This document shows, piece by piece, positions 8,571-19,609 of a DNA stretch of 32,706 bases. A program made the translations under genes and the position numbers. This DNA comes from Gammaproteobacteria bacterium (lineage in GTDB: Bacteria; Pseudomonadota; Gammaproteobacteria; Pseudomonadales; Pseudohongiellaceae): contig CANHAR010000004.1 of NCBI GenBank assembly GCA_947458495.1, forward strand, positions 1-32,706, read 5' to 3'. The number at the start of each line of letters is the position of its first letter. Positions within the stretch are counted from its first letter, which is position 1. The notes beneath the pieces are model-generated. The model ran no database searches and was not told the origin of the DNA. It was given only the letters and a program-made list of their open reading frames with translations.

Positions 8571-11134
8571 CTGATCAGGCTGCACGATTATTTGAAGAGC
8601 TGGTAGAGCTGAATTTTCAACTGTACAGCAGCTTGTTTCTGACCTTGCCGCTGGATGCCATCGAGCAGACCGGCACCTTGCTTCCGCTGTTAAATGAGGC
8701 CTGCAGCGCTGGATTGCAGCAAGGGCATACGCCAGACACCATCATCGAAGAATTCTTTTCACGACATCGCGCACATTTCACCGAACACGACCGCATACAG
8801 TTCATGTTCAAGATTGTGCAGTATGTCGAGCGACAAGTGGTGCTGATTGACGCGCTGGAGGATGCGGCTTACAGCCGCGTCCACCAACTGGGCAACAAAA
8901 GTTCGCTGATGCGCCTGAGTGACCGTGCGGCTGATGAAGGGCGCAACGAGCAACTGGCCAGTCTTCTGGAAAAGTTTGGTGTGCGAGTGGTGCTGACCGC
9001 ACACCCGACTCAGTTTTATCCGGGGCAGGTGTTAGCAATCATTTCTGATCTCACCGATGCCATTTCCAATGCGCGCGCCGGTGCCGTTCGCGACTTATTG
9101 CAACAGCTTGGCAACACACCGTTTTTTCAGAAGAAGAAACCCACGCCTTTTGACGAGGCAGTGTTGCTCACCTGGTATCTGGGTAATATTTTCTACCCGG
9201 CAATTGGTGACCTGGTGGATCCGCTGGCTGCGAGTTTTCCCGCGCAGGTCAATGCCAACAGTGAGCTGGTGAGTATCGGCTTCTGGCCGGGCGGCGATCG
9301 GGATGGCAATCCGTTTGTCACCACGGCAACAACGCTAAAAGTGGCGGCCAAGCTGCGTTATACGATTTTGCAGTGTTATCACCATGATTTACGCCTGATC
9401 AAACGCCGGCTGACCTTTGCCGGTGTGTACGACATGCTCGACCGGCTGGAAAAACGCATTCACGACGAATTGATTGAAAAACCGGAACGAACGGAAGTCA
9501 GCCTGACGGAGATTTTTGACACACTCGATCGCGCTGAAGCGTTGGTCAAAGAACATTTCCAGGCCATGTTTATCGAACAGCTGCAGTCTTTCCGCCGCAA
9601 GGTCACGCTGTTCGGTATGCACTTCGCGAGCCTTGATATCCGTCAGGACAGCCGGGTGATTGCGCAGGCGCTGAATGCTGTGCTCGCCCAATGTCCGGGT
9701 ATTCTGCCTGCAGACTTTGAGCAGTTACCGCTTGATCAGCAACTGAATTGTCTGTTTACCTGCAGCCCCTCAACCGTCAACCCGACGTCCGACGATGCCG
9801 TCATCCGCGATACCATCGAATCGGCGCAGGTGATCCGCCAGATTCAGGCCGTCAATGGTGAGCGCGGCGCGCATCGTTACATCATCAGCAACTGTCGTGG
9901 CCCCTTGGATATTGCGCGCGTATTTGCGTTGTTCAGGCTTTGTGGCTGGGCAGACCAGCCCATCACGGTGGATGTGGTACCTCTGTTTGAAACGGTCAGT
10001 GATTTAAGCAGTGGCGGTGAATCCATGGCCAGCCTTTACGCCAATCGTCACTATCAGGCGCATCTGACGCAGCGCCGTCGCAGACAAACGGTGATGCTGG
10101 GCTTTTCCGATGGCACCAAAGATGGCGGTTACATGATGGCGAACTGGGCGATTTATTCGGCCAAGGAAAACATCACTGCCATGTCACGCCAGGTGGGTGT
10201 GGAAGTGATCTTCTTTGATGGCCGCGGTGGCCCGCCCGCGCGGGGCGGCGGCGACTCCTATCTGTTTTACGCGGCTCATGGCAAAAACATTGAGAGCAAC
10301 CAGATTCAGATGACGGTGCAGGGGCAAACCATCAGTTCGCACTATGGCATCAAAGCCGCTGCCGGGCACAATCTGGGACAACTGATGACCGCCGGGCTGG
10401 AAAACAACCTGATTGATCGCGCTGATCGTGAACTCGATGACGCGCAACGTGATCTGTTGCAAACGCTGGCCAATGTCAGTTACGCGAAGTACGAGGCCTT
10501 TAAGCAACATCCCCTGTTCCTGCCTTATTTGCAGGAGATGAGTACCCTGAATTACTACGCTATGGCCAATATCGGCAGCCGGCCTTCCAAGCGCGGTGCC
10601 GGGGCGATGCGCTTTGAGGATCTGCGCGCCATTCCGTTTGTGGGCGCATGGAGTCAGCTTAAACAGAATGTGCCGGGTTTTTATGGGTTGGGAACTGCCT
10701 TGAAGGCCGAGGAAGATCATGGGCGATTGGATCAGTGCCAGAACTTGTATCAACGCTCGCGGTTTTTCCGCGCGCTGATCTCCAACAGCATGCAAAGCAT
10801 GAGCAAAACCAATTTTGAGCTGACCCGCTACATGCAGACTGATGCGCGTTTTGGCGCGTTCTGGCAGGACATTTACGACGAGTACTGTCTGAGCCGCGAG
10901 ATGGTCCTCAAAGTTGCCGGCCAGACACAGCTGCTGGATGACAATCCGCGCACACGCCTGAGTATCCAGTTGCGCGAGCGTGTGGTGTTGCCGTTGTTGA
11001 TGATTCAGCAATATGCCTTGATACGCGTTCGCCAGACCCGAGAGCAAAATGACCCGGAGCAATTGGCCTTGTATGAAAAGATGGTGGTAAGGACTCTGTT
11101 TGGCAATATCAATGCAGCAAGAAACTCCGCGTGA
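8567..11134 (+). CDS. ppc: Phosphoenolpyruvate carboxylase
   Basis: VVLTAHPTQFYPGQVL, GFWPGGDRDGNPFVT, GFSDGTKDGGYMMANWAIY and FFDGRGGPPARGGG motifs. 4-bp ATGA overlap with yfbR. Confidence 0.92.
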   Translation: MTDQAARLFEELVELNFQLYSSLFLTLPLDAIEQTGTLLPLLNEACSAGLQQGHTPDTIIEEFFSRHRAHFTEHDRIQFMFKIVQYVERQVVLIDALEDAAYSRVHQLGNKSSLMRLSDRAADEGRNEQLASLLEKFGVRVVLTAHPTQFYPGQVLAIISDLTDAISNARAGAVRDLLQQLGNTPFFQKKKPTPFDEAVLLTWYLGNIFYPAIGDLVDPLAASFPAQVNANSELVSIGFWPGGDRDGNPFVTTATTLKVAAKLRYTILQCYHHDLRLIKRRLTFAGVYDMLDRLEKRIHDELIEKPERTEVSLTEIFDTLDRAEALVKEHFQAMFIEQLQSFRRKVTLFGMHFASLDIRQDSRVIAQALNAVLAQCPGILPADFEQLPLDQQLNCLFTCSPSTVNPTSDDAVIRDTIESAQVIRQIQAVNGERGAHRYIISNCRGPLDIARVFALFRLCGWADQPITVDVVPLFETVSDLSSGGESMASLYANRHYQAHLTQRRRRQTVMLGFSDGTKDGGYMMANWAIYSAKENITAMSRQVGVEVIFFDGRGGPPARGGGDSYLFYAAHGKNIESNQIQMTVQGQTISSHYGIKAAAGHNLGQLMTAGLENNLIDRADRELDDAQRDLLQTLANVSYAKYEAFKQHPLFLPYLQEMSTLNYYAMANIGSRPSKRGAGAMRFEDLRAIPFVGAWSQLKQNVPGFYGLGTALKAEEDHGRLDQCQNLYQRSRFFRALISNSMQSMSKTNFELTRYMQTDARFGAFWQDIYDEYCLSREMVLKVAGQTQLLDDNPRTRLSIQLRERVVLPLLMIQQYALIRVRQTREQNDPEQLALYEKMVVRTLFGNINAARNSA

Positions 11135-11253
11135 TGGTCGTTAGAAAAAAAATGGCAGGTCACCGTCCCCTTTTATCACATCCATAACACGGGTATAGTC
11201 CGTCGCCATGAATGCAGATTTTAGCCGTATCACGATGTAGCCCAGGGGGTTGT

Positions 11254-12348
11254 ATGGTCATTGTATTTCTGATTGCTGGATTGGTTTTATTGGTAATTGG
11301 CGCAGAGATTTTGGTTCGAGGCGCCTCACGGCTGGCTTCAAGTCTTGGAATTTCCCCCCTTGTGATTGGTCTGACCATTGTTGCTTTTGGCACCAGTGCG
11401 CCGGAAATGGCGGTCAGCATCAACGCCTCCTGGGCCGGTCAGGCCGATCTTGCTCTTGGCAATGTAGTCGGCAGCAATATTTTTAACGTCTTGTTTATCC
11501 TGGGGTTATCAGCGCTGGTGGCGCCACTTGTCGTCTCCCAACAACTTGTCCGCCTTGACGTTCCACTCATGATCGCGGCATCAATTGTTGTGTTGTTGAT
11601 GGGGATGGATAACAAAATTTCCCGCATAGATGGGGTGATTCTGTTTGGTACAGTGCTTGCCTATACGTTTTTCCTGATTCGGCAGAGTCGCCGCGAGTCC
11701 AGTGCAGCGGTTACTGCACAGTATGAGGCGGAGTATGGCGCGGCTGGCGCGCAAAACGGTTCTGCGCTCATGCAGTACCTGAAGGACGCAGTGATGATTC
11801 TGGGCGGCTTGGCGCTCTTGGTGCTGGGTGCGCGCTGGCTGGTGGACAGCGCCGTACAGATTGCACAGTACCTTGGCATGAGTGAACTGGTGATCGGATT
11901 GACCATTGTTGCTGCCGGTACGTCAATGCCTGAACTGGCGACCTCGGTCATTGCCAGTCTGCGCGGTGAACGTGATATCGCCGTCGGTAATGTGGTTGGC
12001 AGCAACATCTTTAACTTGCTAGCCGTCCTGGGTCTATCCAGCATCGTCGCGCCGGATGGTGTTCAGGTCGCTGATGCAGCACTGGCTTTTGATATCCCGG
12101 TGATGGTGGGCGTGGCGCTGATCTGTCTGCCTATATTTTTTACCGGCTTTCTGATCTCACGCTTGAACGGTGCGCTGTTCCTGTTCTACTACGTTGCCTA
12201 CACAGCATACCTGCTGATGGCCGCGCAGCAGCATGAGAGCCTGCAGACCTTCAGCGCCGCGATGGTCTGGTTTGTGATGCCAGCCACCGTCATCATGTTG
12301 GTAACCTTGGCCTGGCGATATCAGCGCAGTCGCAACGCAGCTGCCTGA
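11254..12348 (+). CDS. Calcium/sodium antiporter (CaCA family, YrbG-like)
   Basis: Two inverted alpha repeats: GLTIVAFGTSAPEMAVS...GNVVGSNIFNVLFILG and GLTIVAAGTSMPELATS...GNVVGSNIFNLLAVLG. Confidence 0.93.
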   Translation: MVIVFLIAGLVLLVIGAEILVRGASRLASSLGISPLVIGLTIVAFGTSAPEMAVSINASWAGQADLALGNVVGSNIFNVLFILGLSALVAPLVVSQQLVRLDVPLMIAASIVVLLMGMDNKISRIDGVILFGTVLAYTFFLIRQSRRESSAAVTAQYEAEYGAAGAQNGSALMQYLKDAVMILGGLALLVLGARWLVDSAVQIAQYLGMSELVIGLTIVAAGTSMPELATSVIASLRGERDIAVGNVVGSNIFNLLAVLGLSSIVAPDGVQVADAALAFDIPVMVGVALICLPIFFTGFLISRLNGALFLFYYVAYTAYLLMAAQQHESLQTFSAAMVWFVMPATVIMLVTLAWRYQRSRNAAA

Positions 12349-12355
12349 GTCGGGT

Positions 12356-12382
12356 GTCTCACCCGGGAAACCGGGTTGTGAC
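12356..12382. other. GAAA-tetraloop hairpin after the antiporter gene
   Basis: GTCTC-ACCCGG-GAAA-CCGGGT-TGTGAC pairs along its length with one mismatch and one bulge. No T-tract follows. Confidence 0.45.
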
Positions 12383-12468
12383 GGATGGGGATTACCAGCG
12401 CTCCTATAGTTTGTTATATATGCCACGCAGCTATTTGGCATGAACATAAACAAACAAGGAGAGACGTT

Positions 12469-13677
12469 GTGATTGCACCCGTAGATCAGCGCATCGACGC
12501 ATTGGACGCCTTACGAGGATTTGCCGTTTTAGGCATTCTGGTCATGAATATTCAGTCGTTTGCCATGCCTATGGCTGCGTATCTGAACCCTACCGCTTAC
12601 GGATCACTCGAAGGAATACACCGCTGGGTCTGGGCTGTCAGTCATGTGCTGGCAGACCAGAAAATGATGGCACTGTTCTCCCTGTTATTTGGTGCCGGTA
12701 TAGTGTTGTTCTGCGAGCGTGCTCGCGCGTCCGGCCGCTCAGAGGCCGCTTACCACTACCGCCGTAACCTCTGGCTGATGTTATTTGGCATGGCTCACGG
12801 CTACCTGCTCTGGTCAGGCGACATACTGTTTGTGTATGCACTGTGTGCCTTTGTGCTGTTTCCGCTGCGCAACCGCTCATCTCGCTCACTGTTTAAACTG
12901 GGTATCATTTTTCTCGCGGTGTCGTCGATTTTTTACCTGCTGACCGGCGCCAGTCTGCAGTTTATGGGCCCGGAAGCGGTGCAGGAGGAGTTATTGCCAG
13001 CATGGCAACCCGATTCCACGTTGATTGCTGCTGAGATTGCAGCGATGCAGGGTAACTGGATGACGCAGCTCGCAGCGCGTATCCCCATGACCCAGGAGAT
13101 GCACGGTCCTGCCTTGCTTCTGTGGGGTTTCTGGCGCGCCAGCGGCATGATGTTGCTGGGCATGGCACTGTACAAATCCCGCGTCCTCACCGGTTTGTCT
13201 GATAGCAGCGTCTATCGTCGACTGATATGGCTGGCTGTGTTAGTGGGTGTGCCCATGGTGGTGGTGGGTATCTATTGGAACTTTCAGAACAACTGGCAGA
13301 TCAGCTCCATGTTTTTTGGCTCACAGTTCAATTACTGGGGCAGTGTACTGATCAGTCTGGGTTTTATGTCGGTTATTCTGCTGCTATTAAAAAACGGCAT
13401 GGTGCCGGCGCTGACCAACCGCCTGGCGGCGGTCGGTCGTATGGCGTTCAGTAACTACATCATGCACACCTTGATTTGCGGCCTGATCTTCTACGGCCAT
13501 GGTCTGGGCCTGATGGGTGAGATAGAACGCGCCGGGCAACTGCTGATTGTACTGGGCATCTGGGCCTTGCAGTTGTGGCTGTCGCCGATCTGGCTGCGCC
13601 ACTTCCGTTTTGGTCCGCTTGAATGGTTGTGGCGGTCATTGACGTACTGGAAGCTGCAGCCGATGCGGGTGGTTTAA
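12469..13677 (+). CDS. DUF418 (YeiB-like) membrane protein
   Basis: RIDALDALRGFAVLGILVMNIQSFAMP N-terminus and C-terminal GPLEWLWRSLTYWKLQPMR. GTG start with AAGGAG RBS. Confidence 0.9.
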   Translation: MIAPVDQRIDALDALRGFAVLGILVMNIQSFAMPMAAYLNPTAYGSLEGIHRWVWAVSHVLADQKMMALFSLLFGAGIVLFCERARASGRSEAAYHYRRNLWLMLFGMAHGYLLWSGDILFVYALCAFVLFPLRNRSSRSLFKLGIIFLAVSSIFYLLTGASLQFMGPEAVQEELLPAWQPDSTLIAAEIAAMQGNWMTQLAARIPMTQEMHGPALLLWGFWRASGMMLLGMALYKSRVLTGLSDSSVYRRLIWLAVLVGVPMVVVGIYWNFQNNWQISSMFFGSQFNYWGSVLISLGFMSVILLLLKNGMVPALTNRLAAVGRMAFSNYIMHTLICGLIFYGHGLGLMGEIERAGQLLIVLGIWALQLWLSPIWLRHFRFGPLEWLWRSLTYWKLQPMRVV

Positions 13678-14867
13678 ACCATCTCTATCGCCACCGCAAC
13701 TGCTTCACCACCGCCAATACACAAACTGGCGATGCCCTTGGTTTTGCCGAGCTTTTTCAGCGCATACATCAGCGTCACAATAATACGTGTGCCGGATGCC
13801 CCCACCGGGTGTCCGAGCGCACAAGCGCCGCCGTGAATGTTGACTTTACTGTGATCGAGTCCCAGTTCACGCATGGCCAGCATGGGCACCATGGCAAAGG
13901 CTTCGTTGATTTCCCACAGGTCGACATCGGCCGTGGTCCAGCCAGCGCGGGCCAGTACTTTTTCAATCGCACCAATGGGCGCAATGGTGAATTCACTGGG
14001 GTGACGCGCGTGACTGGCCTGCGCGACGATGCGTGCCATTGGCGTTAAACCCTTTGCTTTTGCGGTGCTTTCACGCATCAACACCACCGCGGCCGCGCCG
14101 TCAGAGATTGACGATGAGTTTGCTGCGGTGACTGTGCCGTCAGCTGAGAACGCCGGGCGCAATTGCGGGATTTTATCGACGCTGGCTTTGCCGGGTTGTT
14201 CGTCGTGCACGATGACAGTATCCGTTTTGCCGGCTTTGACCGGCACCCCCACTGACTCGGCATCAAACCAGCCATGTTTGATCGCATCCTGGGCGCGGGT
14301 GAGTGAGGCGATGGCGTAGTCGTCCATGTCTTTGCGTGTCACGTCATGTTTGTCAGCCGTTTCCTGCGCAAAACTGCCCATCAGTCTGCCGGTGTAGGCG
14401 TCTTCCAGGCCGTCCATAAACATGTGGTCTTTGAGTTCGCCATGGCCGAGTCGCAGGCCGCCGCGGGCTTTAGGAATCAGGTAGGGCGCTTGTGTCATGT
14501 TCTCGATGCCACCAGCCAGAATGGTATCGGCGTGACCGGCAAGGATCTGGTCGCAGCCCATCATCACGGTTTTCATGCCGGAGCCACACATCTTGTTGAC
14601 GGTGGTGCAGGGCGTGGTGACGGGTAAACCTGCTCCCAACGCAACCTGACGGGCCGGCGCTTGAGCCAGTCCCGCAGGTAACACGCAGCCCATCAATACA
14701 TCATCAATGGCATTTTCAAGTTTGTCCGCATGTATGCCTGCACGCTCCAGTGCGGCACGAGCGGCCAGTATGCCCAGCGCCGGCGCGGTCACGCCGCTGA
14801 AGACACCCTGAAAACCACCAATCGGCGTGCGTGCGCCGCCCAGAATCACAACAGTCTCTTTACTCAT
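13674..14867 (-). CDS. Thiolase (acetyl-CoA C-acetyltransferase)
   Basis: VVILGGARTPIGGFQG, TVNKMCGSGMKTVM, NIHGGACALGHPVGASGTRI and SLCIGGGEAVAVAIE motifs. Confidence 0.93.
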   Translation of the reverse strand: MSKETVVILGGARTPIGGFQGVFSGVTAPALGILAARAALERAGIHADKLENAIDDVLMGCVLPAGLAQAPARQVALGAGLPVTTPCTTVNKMCGSGMKTVMMGCDQILAGHADTILAGGIENMTQAPYLIPKARGGLRLGHGELKDHMFMDGLEDAYTGRLMGSFAQETADKHDVTRKDMDDYAIASLTRAQDAIKHGWFDAESVGVPVKAGKTDTVIVHDEQPGKASVDKIPQLRPAFSADGTVTAANSSSISDGAAAVVLMRESTAKAKGLTPMARIVAQASHARHPSEFTIAPIGAIEKVLARAGWTTADVDLWEINEAFAMVPMLAMRELGLDHSKVNIHGGACALGHPVGASGTRIIVTLMYALKKLGKTKGIASLCIGGGEAVAVAIEMV

Positions 14868-14910
14868 TTTCTGTTCCTCAATTTGTTTCAGTAGAGTTCA
14901 AAGGGACTCT

Positions 14911-15369
14911 TCAGTGATTATTTCTCATTTGCCGCAATCGGCTGCGACACTGCGTTTCGAATTCTTTTAACTCATGAAGGCTGAGCTGGATATCTTCCAT
15001 CTGCTGGCGCAGCACCAGTTTGCGTGCTTCAACTTTGTCCAGTACATGGCGCAGCTGCGCCAGTTCGCCTGTCGCTGAATCGTATAACTCAAACATTTCG
15101 CGGATTTCTTCCAACGCAAATCCCAGGCGTTTGCCGCGCAAAATCAGTTTAAGACGCGTGTGATCACGCTGACTGTACAGGCGATTGCGACCATCGCGCT
15201 CAGGGTTCAACAGGCCTTCGCTTTCGTAAAAGCGGATGGCGCGGGTGGTGATATCAAACTCTTTGGCCAGTTCAGAAATCGTATAAAGTTTTTGACTATG
15301 GTTGTCACGCGGGTCCAGCGCATTACTGCGCAGGAAACTGTCGCTGAGTATCTGGGTTAGATCTGACAT
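14911..15369 (-). CDS. MerR-family regulator, LiuR-like
   Basis: YTISELAKEFDITTRAIRFYESEGLLNPERDGRNRLYSQRDHTRLKLILRGKRLGFALEEIREMF; followed by a C-terminal coiled coil. Confidence 0.85.
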   Translation of the reverse strand: MSDLTQILSDSFLRSNALDPRDNHSQKLYTISELAKEFDITTRAIRFYESEGLLNPERDGRNRLYSQRDHTRLKLILRGKRLGFALEEIREMFELYDSATGELAQLRHVLDKVEARKLVLRQQMEDIQLSLHELKEFETQCRSRLRQMRNNH

Positions 15370-15400
15370 AGGATGGTCTTCAATGCTGGTGAGTCTTCGA

Positions 15401-15428
15401 TTGACGTTGACGTTAACGTCAATATAAT
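15401..15428 (+). promoter_or_regulatory. Promoter with a 16-bp palindromic operator filling the spacer
   Basis: TTGACG (-35) - TTGACGTTAACGTCAA (15407-15422, perfect palindrome) - TATAAT (-10, 15423-15428). Confidence 0.75.
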
Positions 15429-15470
15429 AATCCAGCATTACATGCAGTTCAATTTTTGGTTTTGACGCTC

Positions 15471-18400
15471 ATGGTGAGCCCGGGAGTTTATGTGTCCTCA
15501 GTTGTTTCCATTCGCCCTGATGTAACCCCGGTCTCCGCAACAAGCGACTCCCGTGTTCAGTTGCAAACTGCTCAGTACCCGCGGTTTGTGACTGCAGCCA
15601 GTCTGTTTGATGGCCATGATGCCGCGATCAACATCATGCGTCGCATGTTGCAGGCCTCTGGCGCAGAGGTGATTCATCTGGCGCACAACCGCTCAGTGCA
15701 GGAGGTAGTAGAAGCTGCCTTGCAGGAAGATGCACAGGCCATCGCCATCAGCTCTTACCAGGGCGGGCACATCGAGTACTTCAAATACATGGTGGATATG
15801 CTGCGTGAGCGTGGCGCTGGCCATATTCAGGTGTTTGGTGGCGGCGGTGGGGTGATTATCCCTAGCGAGTTAAAAGAATTACATGCCTATGGTGTCAGCC
15901 GGTTGTATTCGCCGGAAGACGGTCAGACCATGGGCTTGCAGGGCATGATTGACGACATCATGCAGCGCGTGGCGAGCGGTTCGCGTGGTCCGCAAGTAAA
16001 GGTGGCAGAGGAGGTTGCCGGTGGTGATCGCCTGCAGTTGTCGCGCTTGATCAGTGCGCTGGAAAACAATCTGGTGGACGAGGCGGGCAAACTACAACTG
16101 CATACCATGGCGCAAAAAATCGCGGCGTCAGTGCCGGTGTTGGGTATTACCGGAACCGGTGGCGCGGGTAAATCTTCGCTGACTGATGAGCTGATTCTGC
16201 GTTTTCGTCAGGACAGCGGTGATGGCTTGAAAATCGCGGTGTTGGCGATTGATCCGACGCGCCGCCGTACCGGTGGAGCGTTGCTGGGCGACCGTGTACG
16301 TATGAACGCGATTTATCATCCCTCGGTGTATATGCGTTCGATTGCAACCCGTCGTTCTGAAACTGAAGTGCCGACCTACATGCGCGATATTATTGCGGCT
16401 GTGCGCGTGTCCGGTTTTGATCTGGTGGTCGTGGAAACACCCGGCATCGGACAAGGGGATGCCGGCATTGTGCCCTACGTGGATGCTTCGCTGTATGTGA
16501 TGACCCCGGAGTTTGGCGCGGCCAGTCAGCTGGAAAAAATTGACATGCTGGATTACGCCGATGTGATTGCCATCAATAAATTTGATCGCAAAGGTGGCGA
16601 AGATGCGCTGCGTGATGTCAGCAAACAGGTGCAGCGCAACCGCGTTGCGTTTGATAAACCCGCTGAAGCAATGCCAGTGTACGGTTCTATCGCCTCACGC
16701 TTTAATGATGATGGTGTCACCGCCTTGTATCAGGGTTTGCTGCCGGTATTACGTGAAAAAGGTTTAAAAGTATTCGAGGGTAAACTTGCGCGTGTATCAA
16801 CTCGCACGTCAACCCGTCAGTCGGCCATTGTGCCGCCGCAGCGGCAGCGTTATCTGGCAGAGATTGCCGAATCTGTGCGCGCCTATCGCCGCCATGTTGA
16901 ACAGCAGGCGGTATTGGCGCGTGAGCTACAACAGTTGCACGGCGCCGCGCAGATGTTAAACAAAAACGGTCAGGCAACCGCCAGTGTGCAGGCGCTGATC
17001 ACGCAACGTGAATCGCTGCAACATGGTGAGTGCAAAACGTTATTGCAGCAGTGGCCGGTGATGCAAACTGAATACGCCGCCGATGAATTGATTACAGAAA
17101 TTCGTGGCAAGCAACTACGCACTGAGTTGACGTGGACCAGCATGTCCGGCACCCGAGTACCCAAGGTGTCACTGCCGCGTTTTAATGATCATGGTGATGT
17201 GCTGCGTTATCTGATGCTGGAGAACGTGCCGGGTCGCTTCCCTTACACGGCAGGTGTTTTTCCCTTCAAGCGCGAAGGCGAAGATCCCACGCGCATGTTC
17301 GCCGGTGAAGGCGATGCGTTCCGCACCAACCGTCGTTTTAAGGCGCTGTCAGAGCACTCCGATGCCAAGCGTCTATCGACCGCGTTTGATTCGGTGACCT
17401 TGTATGGTTTTGATCCCGATGAGAGGCCGGATATCTATGGCAAGGTCGGCAACTCCGGCGTGTCAATCGCCACGCTGGATGACATGAAAGCCTTGTACGA
17501 TGGTTTTGATCTGTGCCATCCGTCCACCTCGGTGTCGATGACCATTAACGGGCCGGCGCCCACCATTCTGGCGATGTTTTTGAATACCGCCATTGCCCAG
17601 CAGATGTCAGTGTTCCGTGCTCAGCAGGATCGTGAACCGGATGCGGCTGAAGCGGCGCAGATTAAAGCAAAAACCCTGGAATCGGTGCGCGGCACGGTGC
17701 AGGCAGACATTCTCAAAGAAGATCAGGGGCAGAACACCTGCATCTTCTCTACCGAATTCAGCTTAAAACTGATGGGTGATATCCAGGAATATTTTATTGC
17801 CAACAAGGTGCGCAATTTTTATTCCGTATCGATTTCCGGTTACCACATTGCGGAAGCCGGCGCCAATCCCATTTCCCAGTTGGCCTTCACACTGTCCAAT
17901 GGTTTTACCTTTGTGGAAGCCTGGCTGGCGCGTGGAATGAACATTGATGATTTTGCCCAAAACCTGTCGTTCTTTTTCTCCAACGGCATGGACCCCGAGT
18001 ACACGGTACTGGGTCGTGTTGCGCGGCGTATCTGGTCCACAACCATGCGTGAAAAATACGGCGCAAATGAGCGCAGCCAAAAACTCAAGTACCACATTCA
18101 AACCTCCGGCCGCTCACTGCACGCGCAGGAAATGTCCTTCAACGACATTCGTACCACACTGCAGGCGTTGATCGCGATTTACGACAACTGCAACAGTCTG
18201 CACACCAATGCCTATGATGAAGCAGTGACCACGCCCACCGAAGAGTCGGTGCGCCGTGCCATGGCGATTCAGCTGATCATCAACAAAGAATGGGGCCTGG
18301 CCAAAAACGAAAATCCCAATCAGGGCGCGTTTATCATTGATGAGCTGACAGATCTGCTGGAAGAAGCGGTGATGCTGGAGTTTGAAAAAATAGCCGAACG

Positions 18401-18794
18401 TGGCGGGGTGTTGGGCGCCATGGAAACCGGTTATCAGCGTGGCCGCATTCAGGATGAGTCGATGTTTTACGAACATAAAAAACACGACGGCTCGTTGCCG
18501 ATTGTGGGTGTTAACACCTACCTCAATCCCAATGGCGAGGACAACAGCGGCGAGTTCTCCCTGGCGCTGGCGCGCTCCACCGATGAGGAAAAACAAAGCC
18601 AGATACAACGCCTGCGCGCATTCCATCGACGTCACGAATCTGCGTCGGAATTGGCCATCCAGCGCCTGAAACAGGCTGCCATCAACAACGACAATGTGTT
18701 TGAGGTGCTGATGGACGCGGTGCAGCACTGCTCGTTGGGCCAGATTACCCATGCGTTTTTTGAGGTGGGCGGCCAGTACCGGCGGAATATGTGA
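15471..18794 (+). CDS. icmF: Fused isobutyryl-CoA mutase (B12 domain + MeaB-like GTPase + mutase)
   Basis: [18 protein letters not shown]12-binding region, [18 protein letters not shown]-loop, then mutase domain ([58 protein letters not shown]). The ORF could also start at TTG 15456. Confidence 0.93.
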   Translation: MVSPGVYVSSVVSIRPDVTPVSATSDSRVQLQTAQYPRFVTAASLFDGHDAAINIMRRMLQASGAEVIHLAHNRSVQEVVEAALQEDAQAIAISSYQGGHIEYFKYMVDMLRERGAGHIQVFGGGGGVIIPSELKELHAYGVSRLYSPEDGQTMGLQGMIDDIMQRVASGSRGPQVKVAEEVAGGDRLQLSRLISALENNLVDEAGKLQLHTMAQKIAASVPVLGITGTGGAGKSSLTDELILRFRQDSGDGLKIAVLAIDPTRRRTGGALLGDRVRMNAIYHPSVYMRSIATRRSETEVPTYMRDIIAAVRVSGFDLVVVETPGIGQGDAGIVPYVDASLYVMTPEFGAASQLEKIDMLDYADVIAINKFDRKGGEDALRDVSKQVQRNRVAFDKPAEAMPVYGSIASRFNDDGVTALYQGLLPVLREKGLKVFEGKLARVSTRTSTRQSAIVPPQRQRYLAEIAESVRAYRRHVEQQAVLARELQQLHGAAQMLNKNGQATASVQALITQRESLQHGECKTLLQQWPVMQTEYAADELITEIRGKQLRTELTWTSMSGTRVPKVSLPRFNDHGDVLRYLMLENVPGRFPYTAGVFPFKREGEDPTRMFAGEGDAFRTNRRFKALSEHSDAKRLSTAFDSVTLYGFDPDERPDIYGKVGNSGVSIATLDDMKALYDGFDLCHPSTSVSMTINGPAPTILAMFLNTAIAQQMSVFRAQQDREPDAAEAAQIKAKTLESVRGTVQADILKEDQGQNTCIFSTEFSLKLMGDIQEYFIANKVRNFYSVSISGYHIAEAGANPISQLAFTLSNGFTFVEAWLARGMNIDDFAQNLSFFFSNGMDPEYTVLGRVARRIWSTTMREKYGANERSQKLKYHIQTSGRSLHAQEMSFNDIRTTLQALIAIYDNCNSLHTNAYDEAVTTPTEESVRRAMAIQLIINKEWGLAKNENPNQGAFIIDELTDLLEEAVMLEFEKIAERGGVLGAMETGYQRGRIQDESMFYEHKKHDGSLPIVGVNTYLNPNGEDNSGEFSLALARSTDEEKQSQIQRLRAFHRRHESASELAIQRLKQAAINNDNVFEVLMDAVQHCSLGQITHAFFEVGGQYRRNM

Positions 18795-19597
18795 TGTTTG
18801 ATATTTGGTTGTTCGCTTACCTCGCCCTTGGCCTGCTCACCGGGTTGCTGGCCGGCCTGTTTGGCATAGGCGGCGGTGCGGTCATGGTGCCAGTTCTGAC
18901 AGTCATGTTTGCCGCACAAGGCTTTGCGCCAGACTATGTTGTCCATCTGGCGCTGGGTACATCCATGGCGACGATTATTCCCACATCGCTCTCCAGTCTG
19001 CGTGCGCATCACAAACATGGCGCGGTGTTGTGGTCAGCCGTGCGTGGATTGGCTCCCGGCATTTTGCTGGGAACGTTTGCTGCAACCTTTTTGGCGGCAA
19101 TTTTATCGCCGCGTCCGCTGGCGATCTTTTTCTGTTTTTTTATGAGCTACGTGGCGGCGCAGATGATTCTGAACCGTAAACCCAGCCCGTCCCGGCAGTT
19201 ACCCGGTGCAATTGGGCTGGCAGCAGTGGGCGGCGGTATCGGCAGTATCTCTGCGCTGGTGGCAATCGGGGGCGGCACCATGACCGTGCCGTTTCTGACC
19301 TGGTGCAATGTGCGTCTGCAAACCGCGATAGGCACATCAGCTGCAGTGGGTTTGCCCATTGCCTTGGCGGGCACCACCGGTTATCTGATCAACGGTTGGG
19401 GCACGGCAGGGCTGCCAGACAACACGTTGGGATTTGTCTATTGGCCGGCGGTTCTGGCGATGGCAGCCGCCAGTTTGTTCTCCGCGCCTCTGGGTGCAAA
19501 ACTCGCGCATAAACTGCCGGTAGCCACACTCAAAAAATTGTATGCGGCGCTGATTATTGTGTTGGCGTTGCAGATGCTCAGAACGGTCATCGCTTGA
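18794..19597 (+). CDS. TauE/SafE-family anion exporter
   Basis: LLTGLLAGLFGIGGGAVMVPVL and IGSISALVAIGGGTMTVPFLTWCNV repeats. TGATG overlap with the icmF stop. Confidence 0.88.
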   Translation: MFDIWLFAYLALGLLTGLLAGLFGIGGGAVMVPVLTVMFAAQGFAPDYVVHLALGTSMATIIPTSLSSLRAHHKHGAVLWSAVRGLAPGILLGTFAATFLAAILSPRPLAIFFCFFMSYVAAQMILNRKPSPSRQLPGAIGLAAVGGGIGSISALVAIGGGTMTVPFLTWCNVRLQTAIGTSAAVGLPIALAGTTGYLINGWGTAGLPDNTLGFVYWPAVLAMAAASLFSAPLGAKLAHKLPVATLKKLYAALIIVLALQMLRTVIA

Positions 19598-19609
19598 AGG
19601 AGTTGACTC

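Noticed and set aside
10184-11062. 292-aa ORF antisense to ppc
   Set aside because: A shadow ORF from codon bias in the strongly supported ppc gene; no recognisable motifs.
18114-18752. 212-aa ORF antisense to icmF
   Set aside because: Antisense of a conserved mutase domain; low-information His/Arg/Gln-rich translation.
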